Shown here: one piece after another, positions 42,957 to 51,558 of the stretch | How the letters are laid out: every line of letters starts with the position of its first letter | Numbering within the stretch: position 1 is the stretch's first letter | Source: Lysobacter_C viscosus | GTDB lineage: Bacteria > Pseudomonadota > Gammaproteobacteria > Xanthomonadales > Xanthomonadaceae | Assembly (NCBI RefSeq): GCF_046600715.1 | Contig: NZ_JBJMAV010000001.1 | Location: 558,001 to 622,000 of the forward strand | DNA length: 64,000 nt | Direction: 5' to 3' | Notes under the pieces: model-generated | The model's database searches: none | Seen by the model: the letters and a program-made list of their open reading frames with translations, nothing else | What the model was told of the DNA's origin: nothing | Program-made: the position numbers and the translations under genes

Positions 42957-45071
42957 TCACCAGATGCGTACGCGGTCCTCGGGCGCGACCCATAGCGCAT
43001 CGGCTTCGGTCACGTTGAACGCGTCGTACCAGGCATCGATGTTTCGCAGCGGCGCGAAGGCGCGGATGTGGCCCGGCGAGTGCGTGCCATTGACCAGTTG
43101 CTGGCGCAGCGCGTCATCGCGCCACAGGGTCCGCCACACCTGTGCCCAGCCCATGAAGAAGCGCTGCTCGCCGGTGAAGCCGTCGATGACCGGTGCCGGC
43201 TGGCCGTCGAGCGAGCGGCGGTACGCTTCCAGGGCAATGGTCAAACCGCCCAGGTCGCCGATGTTCTCGCCCATCGCCACCTTGCCGTTGATGCGCATGT
43301 CCGGCAGCTGCGGGAACTCGTAGCCCTCGTACTGCGCGCCCAGCTTGGCAGCCTGCGCCTCGAACTTGGCCGCGTCCTCGGCCGTCCACCAGTCGCGCAA
43401 CAGGCCGGCACCATCGGACTTGCGGCCCTGGTCGTCGAAGCCGTGGATGATCTCGTGGCCGATCACGCCGCCGATGCCGCCGTAGTTCACCGCGGGATCG
43501 GCGTCAGGATCGAAGAACGGCGGCTGCAGGATGGCGGCCGGGAACACGATTTCGTTCTTCACCGAGGAGTAGTAGGCGTTCACGGTCTGCGGGGTCATCC
43601 CCCACTCGCCCTTGTCGACCGCCTTGCCGATGCGGGTGCGGTCGTAGTCCCACTCGAATGCGCGCGAGCGGCCGGCATTGCCGAACACGTCGTTGTTGGC
43701 GATGCTCAAACCCGCGTAGTCGCGCCACTCGTCCGGATGGCCGATCTTCAGTCCGAAGCCTTCCAGCTTGGACATCGCTTCGGCTTTCGTCGCCGGGCTC
43801 ATCCACTCCAGCTGCTGCAGTCGCGCGCCCATGGCCGCCTTCACGTTGGCGACCAGGTCATCCATCTTGGCCTTGGCGTCGGCGGGGAAGTAGAGGTCGA
43901 CGTAGTCGCGGCCGATCGCCTCGCCCAGTGCGCCCTCGGCGAACGACACGCCGCGTTTCCAGCGGGCGCGCTGCTCGGGTTGGCCGGACAGGAACTTGTT
44001 GCGGAACTCGAAGTTGGCATCGACGAAGGCGCTGCTCAGCAGCGGGGCCGCGTCATCGATGGTGTGGAAGGCCTGCCACGCCTTCAGCGTGTCGAGGTCG
44101 GTCCCGGCGAAGATCGCCGCCATCTTCGGAAAGGCGCTGTCCTGGCGGACCACCGCCTTTTCGGTATGGTCCACGCCGGCCGCGTCGAAGAACGTCGCCC
44201 ACGGGAAGCCCGGCGCCTTGGCGTCCATCTCCGCCAACGTCACCGGGTTGTAGGTCTTGTCGCGGTCGCGGCTCTCGGCACGGGTCCAGTGCGCTTCGGC
44301 GATCTTCGTCTCCATCGCCATGATCGCCCCGGCGCGCGCCTGGGCGTTGTCCCAGCCGGCCAGCTCGAGCATCTGGGCGATGTACTGCACGTAGCGCTCG
44401 CGCTGCGGGGCGAACTTCTCCTCGAGGTACATCGCCCGGTCGCCCAGGCCCAGACCGGACTGGCCCAGGTACAGCGCATAGGTGTCGGGGTCGCGCTGGT
44501 CGTCGGACACGTAGGCGCCGAAGAACGTACCGCCGAAGCCGCCCATGCGGTGGCCCATCAGGTGCGCCATGCCGTCCTTGTCGTCCACCGCAGCGATGGC
44601 GTCGAGCATCGGCTGAACCGGCTGGCGCCCGAGCGATTCGATCGCTTCTTCATCCATGAAGCCCTGGTACAGCGCGGCGATCTTGGCCGCGTCGCCGCCG
44701 GTGGCGGGATCACCGGCCTCGTAACCCTCGACCAGCTTGCGCACGCGCGCCTCGGAGAGGTCACGCAACACCAGGAACGAGCCGTACATCGACTTGTCGG
44801 AGGGAATCTCGGTGTTCTCGGCCCAGTTGCCGCTCACGTAGGCGAAGAAGTCCTCACCGGGGGCGACGTCCCGATCCATGCCCGCGATGTCGATGCCCCA
44901 GGTGCCATACCGGTTGGCGGCCACCTCGGCGGTTCCGCCGCTGTCGGCGGCAGGCTCATCGAACAGCACGCGCATGTCATGGCCCGTCCCGGGCAGGTGG
45001 TGCTGGGCGGCCACCGGCGCGGCAAGGGCCAGCACGACGGCGGTGGCGGTAAACAGCAGCGTCTTGTTCAA
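42957..45071 (-). CDS. M13-family (neprilysin/PepO-type) metalloendopeptidase
   Basis: The 704-residue protein has a signal peptide (NKTLLFTATAVVLALAAPVA) and the M13 fold. The zinc motif is VIGHEIIHGFDDQGR, the third ligand motif is MGENIGDLGGLTIALE, the substrate-binding motif is NAYY, and the C-terminus is APEDRVRIW, as in family members. It cleaves peptides in the periplasm. The start is TTG at 45071 after GGAGAAG; no ATG or GTG gives a signal peptide. The open frame continues to 45860, but those residues are not family-like and overlap the methyltransferase. Confidence 0.9.
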   Translation of the reverse strand: MNKTLLFTATAVVLALAAPVAAQHHLPGTGHDMRVLFDEPAADSGGTAEVAANRYGTWGIDIAGMDRDVAPGEDFFAYVSGNWAENTEIPSDKSMYGSFLVLRDLSEARVRKLVEGYEAGDPATGGDAAKIAALYQGFMDEEAIESLGRQPVQPMLDAIAAVDDKDGMAHLMGHRMGGFGGTFFGAYVSDDQRDPDTYALYLGQSGLGLGDRAMYLEEKFAPQRERYVQYIAQMLELAGWDNAQARAGAIMAMETKIAEAHWTRAESRDRDKTYNPVTLAEMDAKAPGFPWATFFDAAGVDHTEKAVVRQDSAFPKMAAIFAGTDLDTLKAWQAFHTIDDAAPLLSSAFVDANFEFRNKFLSGQPEQRARWKRGVSFAEGALGEAIGRDYVDLYFPADAKAKMDDLVANVKAAMGARLQQLEWMSPATKAEAMSKLEGFGLKIGHPDEWRDYAGLSIANNDVFGNAGRSRAFEWDYDRTRIGKAVDKGEWGMTPQTVNAYYSSVKNEIVFPAAILQPPFFDPDADPAVNYGGIGGVIGHEIIHGFDDQGRKSDGAGLLRDWWTAEDAAKFEAQAAKLGAQYEGYEFPQLPDMRINGKVAMGENIGDLGGLTIALEAYRRSLDGQPAPVIDGFTGEQRFFMGWAQVWRTLWRDDALRQQLVNGTHSPGHIRAFAPLRNIDAWYDAFNVTEADALWVAPEDRVRIW

Positions 45072-45377
45072 AATTTCTTCTCCGGGTTGGGCGGGCAGCA
45101 CGTATCGAAGCTGCCGTGTGGCAGCCGATACAGGCCGACCGGTGGTTGTACCGCACCTGTCGAGGGCGGGGTCAGTGCCAACAGTTGGCCGACAGCGCCG
45201 GCAAGCTGAACCGGTCAGCCCGCACCCATCGGGGCACCGCCTGCACGGAACGGTTCGAGGCGCTGGCGTACGATTGCACGAGAGTTCGCGCCCCGCGGTC
45301 CCGGCGTAGCGCGTCCCGCCAATTCGGGCCGCCAACCCCCTTCCCTCCGCCCCCGGGCAACGCACCACGGACCGGTC
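45072..45377. other. spacer between divergent peptidase and methyltransferase genes; no gene seen
   Basis: These 306 bases separate the start of the M13 peptidase gene from that of the methyltransferase gene. They must carry both promoters. I found no convincing small gene, hairpin with T-run or known regulatory site; the region is as GC-rich as its surroundings apart from a short AT-rich AAAATTTCTTC next to the peptidase start. Confidence 0.6.
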
Positions 45378-46073
45378 ATGACAGGCTATGCCACCCGCGA
45401 GATCCGTCAGACCGTCGGCGGCCACGAGTACCGCCTGCGGGTGCTGAGCGACACCCAGCAGTACGCCGATCCCGATGGCCATGGCGAACGGCTGGGGGTG
45501 TCGTCCGCGCAATGGAGCCTGTTCGGCCAGCTCTGGCCATCGGGCGAGATGCTGGCCCACCTCGTCGAGACGATTCCGGTCGAAGGTCGCCGTGTACTGG
45601 AGCTGGGCTGCGGCATCGGCCTGGCCAGCCTGGTGCTGGGGCGCCGCGGCGCCGACGTCGTGGCCTCGGACGTGCACCCGCTGGCGGAGGTCTTCCTCGC
45701 CTACAACGCCGCGCTCAACGACCTGCCCGCGCTGCACTACCGACAGGTCCTGTGGGACCGCCCGATGCCCGCCCTGGGTACGTTCGACCTGATCATCGCC
45801 AGCGACGTGCTCTACGAGCGCGGGCAGGCGGAGGTCATCAGCGAGCTGGTGGCGCGCCATGCCAACCCGCGCTGCGAGGTCATCATCACCGACCCGGGAC
45901 GCGGGAACAGCGCCCGGTTCGCCCGCCTGATGGTGGCGCAGGGCTTCGACGTCTCCACTGCACCCTGGCCTGCAATCAGGGCCGAACCGCCGCCGCGCAG
46001 CCAGTACCTGCGGTGCGTCCGTGGAGGGCGGGCGACCCCGCTCAGAACACCGACAACCCGGTCATCCGGGTAA
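45378..46073 (+). CDS. class I SAM-dependent methyltransferase (methyltransferase-16-like)
   Basis: The 231-residue protein has the SAM motif I VLELGCGIGLASLVLGRRGA, motif II ADVVASDVHPLAEVF and a motif with FDLIIASDVLYERG, as in the lysine methyltransferase-like (MTF16) group. The predicted substrate is a protein or small molecule, not known. The last 32 bases overlap the end of the convergent glutaminase gene. Confidence 0.85.
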   Translation: MTGYATREIRQTVGGHEYRLRVLSDTQQYADPDGHGERLGVSSAQWSLFGQLWPSGEMLAHLVETIPVEGRRVLELGCGIGLASLVLGRRGADVVASDVHPLAEVFLAYNAALNDLPALHYRQVLWDRPMPALGTFDLIIASDVLYERGQAEVISELVARHANPRCEVIITDPGRGNSARFARLMVAQGFDVSTAPWPAIRAEPPPRSQYLRCVRGGRATPLRTPTTRSSG

Positions 46074-46995
46074 AGCGGTGCAGCGCGTAGCGGCCCAGAA
46101 GCGAGTTGCCCTTCTCGTCAAGGCCCGGGTAGTAGGTGCACAGGCTCATGACGTCGGGCACCACCGCGACAATGCCGCCGCCGACGCCGCTCTTGGCCGG
46201 CAGTCCAACGTAGAAGGCGAAATCACCTGCGGCGTCATAGGTCCCCGCGGTCATCATCAGTGCGTTGATGCGCGTGGCCAATTCGTCGCTCACCACCTGT
46301 TCGCCTGACACGCTGCAGTGGCCGCGGTTGGACAGGAACTGCACGCTGCGTGCGAGGTCCACGCAGTCCATCTTCAGCGAGCACTGCAGCCAGTAGAAGT
46401 CGAGCACGTCCTCCACGTCGTTGCGCAGGTTGCCGTAGCTCCGGATGAAGTTGGCCATGGCGATGTTGCGATGCCCGCTTTCGCGCTCGGACTTGGCCAC
46501 CACCTCATCGCTGCCCACGTCGGCGTTGCCCGACCGGCGCCGCACGAAATCCAGCAGCTTCTGCTCGGCATCCTCGCAGCTGGACAGCACGACGTCGGCC
46601 ACCACCAGCGCACCGGCATTCATGAAGGGATTGCGCGGTATGCCCTTCTCGTACTCCAGCTGGATCAGCGAGTTGAAGGGGTCGCCCGACGGCTCCCGGT
46701 CAACACGGTCCCACAGCTCGTCGCCAACCGCCTCCAGCGCCAGGGTGAGCGTGTGCACCTTGGAAATGCTCTGGATCGAGAACGCCTGGCGCGACTCGCC
46801 CACCTCGAACACGTCGCCATCGACCGTCATCACCGCCATGCCGAAGCGGTCCAGTGGCACGTCTGCGAGCGAGTCGATGTAATCCGCCGCCTCGCCCTCG
46901 CCCAGCCGCGCGGTCACTTCCTCGTGGATGGTGCCCAGGATGTCGGGCAGGTCGAGTTTGCTGATGTCGTGCCGGTTGTGGATCGGTTCGCGCAT
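46042..46995 (-). CDS. glsA: glutaminase
   Basis: The 317-residue enzyme has the serine-lysine active site SIQSISKVHTLTLALE (SxxK, S-I-S-K), NPFMNAGALVVADVVLSS, RNIAMANFIRSYGNL and GLPAKSGVGGGIVAVVPDVM. These define the bacterial beta-lactamase-like glutaminases. It converts glutamine to glutamate and ammonia in the cytosol. Length is typical (about 310 aa). The stop overlaps the convergent methyltransferase by 32 bases. Confidence 0.95.
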   Translation of the reverse strand: MREPIHNRHDISKLDLPDILGTIHEEVTARLGEGEAADYIDSLADVPLDRFGMAVMTVDGDVFEVGESRQAFSIQSISKVHTLTLALEAVGDELWDRVDREPSGDPFNSLIQLEYEKGIPRNPFMNAGALVVADVVLSSCEDAEQKLLDFVRRRSGNADVGSDEVVAKSERESGHRNIAMANFIRSYGNLRNDVEDVLDFYWLQCSLKMDCVDLARSVQFLSNRGHCSVSGEQVVSDELATRINALMMTAGTYDAAGDFAFYVGLPAKSGVGGGIVAVVPDVMSLCTYYPGLDEKGNSLLGRYALHRFTRMTGLSVF

Positions 46996-47232
46996 GGGAA
47001 GCCCCGTGAGGAAAGCGCCACTGTGCCGGTCGGTGCGTCAACCCGTGGTTATCGGAAGTCCTGAGTGCTGCCCATGACGGGGCCGAGCCGCCACGCTGCG
47101 CGTCGATGAACCCGCCTGAAGCCGCGGCGCAGATGACCAGGATGGCGCGGTGTCCCCCGCGTACACTGGCTCTCCCGCCTGCCGGTGCCCGCCCATGCGC
47201 GACCATTCCCCGACCCTGGCGTTTTTGTTGCC

Positions 47233-48126
47233 ATGACGGCGAGCCTGCCGCCGCTGGCCGACCTGCTGGACCTGTTGCCCGATGCGGTGTGTGTTGTGGA
47301 TGCCGAGGGTCGCTTCCTGCTGGTCAGCTCGGGATTCGAGCGCATCCTCGGCTACCCGCGGGACGAAGTGCTGGGCCTGCGCACCTTCGACCTGGTCCAC
47401 CCCGACGATCGCGAGGCCACGATTGAGGCCGCCAGCCAAGTCATGGCCGGCGCAATTCAACGCCACTTCCGCAACCGTTACGTGCACAAGGCCGGACACA
47501 GCGTGGATATCCAGTGGTCGGCGCGCTGGCACCCGGAGTACGGCGTGCGCATCGCCATCGGCCGCGAAGTCACGGAACTGCGCCAGGCCGAGCGCGAACT
47601 CGAGCACCGGGCCAGCCACGACCCGCTGACCGGCCTGCCCAATCGCCGCCGCATGCAGGTCGAGCTGGGCGCGCAACTGTCACGTGCCGCACGCGACGGA
47701 TCGGGGCTTGCCGTGCTCTACGTCGACCTGGACGGCTTCAAGGCGGCCAACGACCGCGCCGGCCACGATGCCGGCGACCGGTTGTTGTGCGAGGTCGCGG
47801 CACGCCTGCAACAAGCCCTGCGGCAACGGGACCTGGTGGCCCGCGTGGGAGGCGACGAATTCGTGGTGCTGCTGCCGGGCTGCGAGGGCCTGCCGGCGGC
47901 ACGCGCGGTCGCCGATGCGCTGCGCGCGTGCATGGAGCGGCCGTTCTCGCTGCCGGACGGACCGATCAACGTCGACGCCAGCATCGGCATCGCCTGCCAC
48001 CCCGGCGACGGCGCCAGCGCCGATGCGCTGTTGGCGCATGCCGACCGGGCGATGTTCGAGGCCAAGCGGCAGCGTGCCACTCAGGCCGCGCCGGCCGCGC
48101 CGCGCCTCGCGACCGTCCCCCGCTGA
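47233..48126 (+). CDS. PAS-GGDEF diguanylate cyclase
   Basis: The 297-residue soluble protein has an N-terminal PAS domain (LLPDAVCVVDAEGRFLLVSS, GYPRDEVLGLRTFDLVHPDD) and a GGDEF domain: DPLTGLPNRRRMQVELGAQL, YVDLDGFKAANDRAGHDAGD, and an intact GGDEF motif. The inhibitory RQRD site precedes it by five residues. It makes c-di-GMP in response to a PAS signal. The ATG at 47233 is the first after a proline-rich upstream stretch; a longer frame starts at 47185. Confidence 0.88.
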   Translation: MTASLPPLADLLDLLPDAVCVVDAEGRFLLVSSGFERILGYPRDEVLGLRTFDLVHPDDREATIEAASQVMAGAIQRHFRNRYVHKAGHSVDIQWSARWHPEYGVRIAIGREVTELRQAERELEHRASHDPLTGLPNRRRMQVELGAQLSRAARDGSGLAVLYVDLDGFKAANDRAGHDAGDRLLCEVAARLQQALRQRDLVARVGGDEFVVLLPGCEGLPAARAVADALRACMERPFSLPDGPINVDASIGIACHPGDGASADALLAHADRAMFEAKRQRATQAAPAAPRLATVPR

Positions 48127-48151
48127 GACTGCCCATCCAGGCCGGGGTGCT

Positions 48152-49072
48152 TCAGCCCCGGGCCAGCACGAAGTCCAGGGCGGCACGCACCGCGACCGCC
48201 TGCGCCGCGTTGCAAGCCTCGGGCGTGGTGCGGGGGCTGTCCGGGTAAACCTCGGTGGTGGTGGCGTACTTGGCGCCGGTCACCCCCGCGCACAGGCCCA
48301 GCGAGCGCACCGGGTAGTTGATCAGGCCGGGCGCCGCCACCGGCGCGCCGATCAGCCTGCCGTCCGGATCGGACGGCGCGATGTGCGTCACCTGGGCCAC
48401 TGCATCCAGGATCGCCTGGTGGAAGGCGGGTTGCGGGTTCTCGCTGTCGCCCACCAGGTAGAAGCCGTCGGGGATGGTGCCGGGCTCATGCGGCGTGCCG
48501 TCGCGGGCGGCCAGCGCGGGACGGAACTCGGTTTCGTCGCTGTCGGTGGTTTCGTGCAGGTCAACGTGGACCAGGAACCGCCCCTGCAGGGGCGCGACCA
48601 GCCGCTTGAGCGCCGCAGCCTCTTCCGCCTGGCCATTGCCGAAAGAGCGGTTGGGGTCGATCGCGTGCATGTTCCAGCGGTGGATGCGCTCATACCCCCA
48701 GGGGCTCACGCAGGGCACCACCAGAAGGTTGATACGGCCCGCGTAGTCGCCGGCATCGCGCCGGGCAAAGCGCAGCGCGCCATGCACGCCGCTGGTCTCG
48801 TAACCGTGTACCCCGCCCGTCACCAGCGCCACGGGCAGGTCGTCCCGCCAGTCCCTGTTCCGCAGCGCCACCAGCGGGTAGGTTTCGCCGGCGTAGTCCA
48901 GCCGGCCGTATTCGACGCTCTCGAATGGGTCGCCCAGCTCTTCGACTGCCGAAAGCACGTCGTCGCGGTAGCTGCGTTGGCGGCGCTGGCCGGCCAGCCA
49001 CTGCGCGCGCTCATTGTCGCCCCAGGGCGTGCCCGGGGTGCCGATGGGATAGGGGGCGTGGTCTGTGTTCAT
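48152..49072 (-). CDS. M14-family metallocarboxypeptidase
   Basis: The 306-residue protein has the M14 zinc motif ALVTGGVHGYETSGVHGALR (H-x2-E), the third ligand in FLVHVDLHETTDSDETEFRP, and a catalytic glutamate region YATTTEVYP near the C-terminus. The substrate-recognising arginine may be in DPNRSFGNG. No signal peptide is seen, so it should act in the cytosol. The closest type is the succinylglutamate desuccinylase/M14-like set. It is convergent with the PAS-GGDEF gene. Confidence 0.85.
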   Translation of the reverse strand: MNTDHAPYPIGTPGTPWGDNERAQWLAGQRRQRSYRDDVLSAVEELGDPFESVEYGRLDYAGETYPLVALRNRDWRDDLPVALVTGGVHGYETSGVHGALRFARRDAGDYAGRINLLVVPCVSPWGYERIHRWNMHAIDPNRSFGNGQAEEAAALKRLVAPLQGRFLVHVDLHETTDSDETEFRPALAARDGTPHEPGTIPDGFYLVGDSENPQPAFHQAILDAVAQVTHIAPSDPDGRLIGAPVAAPGLINYPVRSLGLCAGVTGAKYATTTEVYPDSPRTTPEACNAAQAVAVRAALDFVLARG

Positions 49073-49189
49073 CCGCGAAGGCTAGCAAACCGTGCCTGGC
49101 CGCTCCCGATTAAGCGGCGAGCAGGCAGGACACCGGGCGCTGGCGCAGCCCCACTCGCTACACTGCCCGCCCCTCCCCCGGTCCCGACG

Positions 49190-49927
49190 ATGCCCGCATC
49201 CACCCGACTCGCCCACCGTGTCGCCGAGCTCCACGGCTGCTCCCGCGCCGATGCCGAGCAGTACATCCAGAATGGCTGGGTCAGCGTGGACGGCCAGGTG
49301 GTGGAATCGCCCCAGCATCCGGTCGACGCACAACGGGTGGAACTGCACCCCGATGCGCGCGTGGAACCTGTCGAGCCGGCCACCGTGCTGTTCCACAAGC
49401 CCGTTGGCGTGGACGCCATCGCAGGCACCGACCCGGCCTCCTCGCACGTCACCCCTGCCACCCACTGGGCCGACGACCCCTCCGGCCAGCGCATCCTGCA
49501 GCGCCACTTCCAGCGGCTCACCCCGCTGGTGCCGCTGGAAAAGGATGCCAGCGGCCTGATGGTGCTGAGCCAGGACGGCCGTGTCTGGCGCCGCCTGACC
49601 GAGGACGCCGACCAGATCGAGCACGAATACCTGGTCGAGGTGAGCGGTGAGATCGCGCCGTATGGCCTGCACCGGCTGGGTAACGGGCTTGAATACCAGG
49701 GCCGCGAACTGGAACGATGCAAGGTCAGCTGGCAGAACGAAACCCGCCTGCGGTTCGCGATCAAGGCCGCGCGCCAAGGCCAGCTGCAGGCGATGTGTGC
49801 CCAGGTCGGGCTGGAGGTGGTGTCCATTCGCCGCCTGCGGATCGGACGCGTGCCGATTGGCAAGTCCGCCAACGGCGCCATGCCGCCCGGCGCCTGGCGC
49901 TACCTGCCGGTGGGCGAGAAGTTCTGA
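49190..49927 (+). CDS. RluF/RsuA-type pseudouridine synthase with S4 domain
   Basis: The 245-residue protein has an N-terminal S4 RNA-binding domain (TRLAHRVAELHGCSRADAEQ, YIQNGWVSVDGQVVE) and a synthase domain with the motif LVPLEKDASGLMVLSQDGRV. The aspartate in EKDASGL is the nucleophile. The later RQGQLQAMCAQVGLEVVSIR, RLRIGRV element closes the fold. The usual LNKPxGY motif is replaced by LFHKPVGVDAIAG. It modifies rRNA or tRNA; RluF acts on 23S U2604. A long open frame runs upstream from 47684 but is a shadow. Confidence 0.85.
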   Translation: MPASTRLAHRVAELHGCSRADAEQYIQNGWVSVDGQVVESPQHPVDAQRVELHPDARVEPVEPATVLFHKPVGVDAIAGTDPASSHVTPATHWADDPSGQRILQRHFQRLTPLVPLEKDASGLMVLSQDGRVWRRLTEDADQIEHEYLVEVSGEIAPYGLHRLGNGLEYQGRELERCKVSWQNETRLRFAIKAARQGQLQAMCAQVGLEVVSIRRLRIGRVPIGKSANGAMPPGAWRYLPVGEKF

Positions 49928-50418
49928 GGCGACCCCGCGGCCCACACCCCACAGATCCGGCCATGCGCCCGGGGCCAGTGACAAGCCCAAGCCGGGTCCC
50001 TCTCGATGCCTACCCGTGGCATCCGTGGCAAGAAAGCCCCGCCGCCGGCAGCCGCCCCTCCGGTAGCTCGGGCCCCCAAGACCCAGCGGTTCAAGCATGC
50101 CCCGACAGCCGCTGCCCGTGGGGCATCAAGGCGCCGGGCCCGTATCGCACACTGCGTTCTTCCCCTTGAAGACCATGCCCCCGGGGCATGCAACGGAAGA
50201 CGGCGTGTCCGTGGGCGGGTGTGTCGGAACGTACCGGTGGCGAAGAAGCGTCAGCGGACGAAGCACACGACCACGCCACTGGCATGCAGTGTTCCCGCCA
50301 TGCCGGTCGAAACCCGGCGTGGCAGCCGCACCCTCATGAAGTCCCGCCGGAAAGATGGGTGCGGATCCGCTCGATCGGCGCGGCAAGCGCCTGCCCCCCC
50401 TCATCAACAGGACCGCTC
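49928..50418. other. gene-free stretch with inverted CATGCCCC/GGGGCATG repeats
   Basis: No convincing gene lies between the pseudouridine synthase and the old yellow enzyme. An open frame at 50006-50509 begins with basic residues but overlaps the enzyme gene and lacks protein-like composition. The octamer CATGCCCC occurs at 50096-50103 with GGGGCAT at 50120-50126, and as a near-perfect palindrome CATGCCCC-C-GGGGCATG at 50174-50190. These could fold in RNA or bind protein. I see no terminator T-run. Confidence 0.5.
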
Positions 50419-51528
50419 ATGGCCGACGCATCCCCTCCCCCGACCCTGTTCTCCCCCGCACGCTTCGGCGAGCTCGCGCTTGCCAACCGTGTGGTCATGG
50501 CGCCGCTGACCCGCAACCGCGCGGTCGCCGGCCTGGTGCCGTCGCCACTGGCGGCCGCGTACTACGCGCAACGCGCCGGCGCCGGGCTGATCGTCACCGA
50601 AGCCACGCAGGTCAGCCGCGGCGCGCAGGGCTACCTCGACACACCCGGCATCTACTCCCCGGAGCAGGTCGCCGGTTGGCGCGCGGTGACCGACGCGGTG
50701 CATGCCAGCGGCGGACGCATCGTCGTGCAGCTGTGGCACGTAGGCCGCATCTCCCATGCCAGCCTGCTGCCGGACGGCGTGCAGCCGGTCGCGCCGAGCG
50801 CAATCCGCGCCAACGCGAAGACCTTCACTGCTGACGGCTTCGTCGATGTCTCGCCGCCCCGCGCACTCGCGCTCGACGAGATCCCGGGCGTAGTCGAGGA
50901 GTTCCGTAGCGCCGCACGCAACGCGATCCAGGCCGGATTCGACGGCGTCGAGATCCATGGCGCCAACGGCTACCTGATCGACCAGTTCCTCCGCGACGGT
51001 GCCAACCGGCGCGACGACGCCTACGGTGGCAGCATCGAGAACCGCACGCGATTCCTTGTCGAAGTCGTGCAGGCGGTGGCCGACGAGATCGGCAACGGGC
51101 GCGTGGGCGTGCGATTGTCGCCGGTCACCCCGGCTGGCGATCTCGGCGACAGCGATCCGCAACCCCTGTTCGAACGGGCGGTGGAACGCCTGGATGCACT
51201 GGGCATCGCCTACATCCACATGATCGAAGGCGCCACCGGGGGTGATCGCGGGAACGTCGCGTTCGACTACGACGCCCTGCGCCGCCGCTTCAAGGGGGCG
51301 TGGATCGTCAACAACGGCTACGACCGGACCATGGCGCTTGCCGCGATCGACACCGGCCGGGCCGACGCGGTTGCGTTCGGGGTCCCGTTCATCGCCAATC
51401 CCGACCTTCCCGAGCGCCTGAGGCAGGAAGCGGCGTTGAACCGGGCCGATCCCGACACCTTCTACGGTGGAGGCGCGGAGGGCTACACCGACTACCCGAC
51501 CCTGGAGGACGCGTCCGCCCCGGCCTAG
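50419..51528 (+). CDS. old yellow enzyme (alkene reductase, NemA type)
   Basis: The 369-residue FMN protein has the OYE landmarks: LANRVVMAPLTRNRAVAGLV, GLIVTEATQVSRGAQGYLDT, VVQLWHVGRISHASLLPDGV, the substrate-site motif GFDGVEIHGANGYLIDQFLR, DGANRRDDAYGGSIENRTRF, and the late GRADAVAFGVPFIANPDLPE. It reduces activated alkenes, nitro compounds and quinone-like electrophiles with NAD(P)H. ATG 50419 follows ACAGGA. The following gene (minus) is a frameshifted oxidoreductase. Confidence 0.93.
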   Translation: MADASPPPTLFSPARFGELALANRVVMAPLTRNRAVAGLVPSPLAAAYYAQRAGAGLIVTEATQVSRGAQGYLDTPGIYSPEQVAGWRAVTDAVHASGGRIVVQLWHVGRISHASLLPDGVQPVAPSAIRANAKTFTADGFVDVSPPRALALDEIPGVVEEFRSAARNAIQAGFDGVEIHGANGYLIDQFLRDGANRRDDAYGGSIENRTRFLVEVVQAVADEIGNGRVGVRLSPVTPAGDLGDSDPQPLFERAVERLDALGIAYIHMIEGATGGDRGNVAFDYDALRRRFKGAWIVNNGYDRTMALAAIDTGRADAVAFGVPFIANPDLPERLRQEAALNRADPDTFYGGGAEGYTDYPTLEDASAPA

Positions 51529-51558
51529 CGACGATGGCCCCCGCGGGCCCGGCCGCCT

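Noticed and set aside
45072..45860. Extension of the M13 peptidase frame upstream by 263 codons
   Set aside because: The signal peptide starts at the TTG at 45071, and the upstream part is antisense to the methyltransferase gene and lacks homology.
47684..49189. Upstream extension of the RluF-like frame
   Set aside because: It runs antisense to the M14 peptidase and through the PAS-GGDEF gene; the S4 domain begins at 49190.
50006..50509. A 167-codon basic frame between the pseudouridine synthase and old yellow enzyme genes
   Set aside because: Overlaps the 5' part of the enzyme gene by 91 bases and is Arg/Pro-rich with no protein-like pattern; kept only as a remark in the gap entry.
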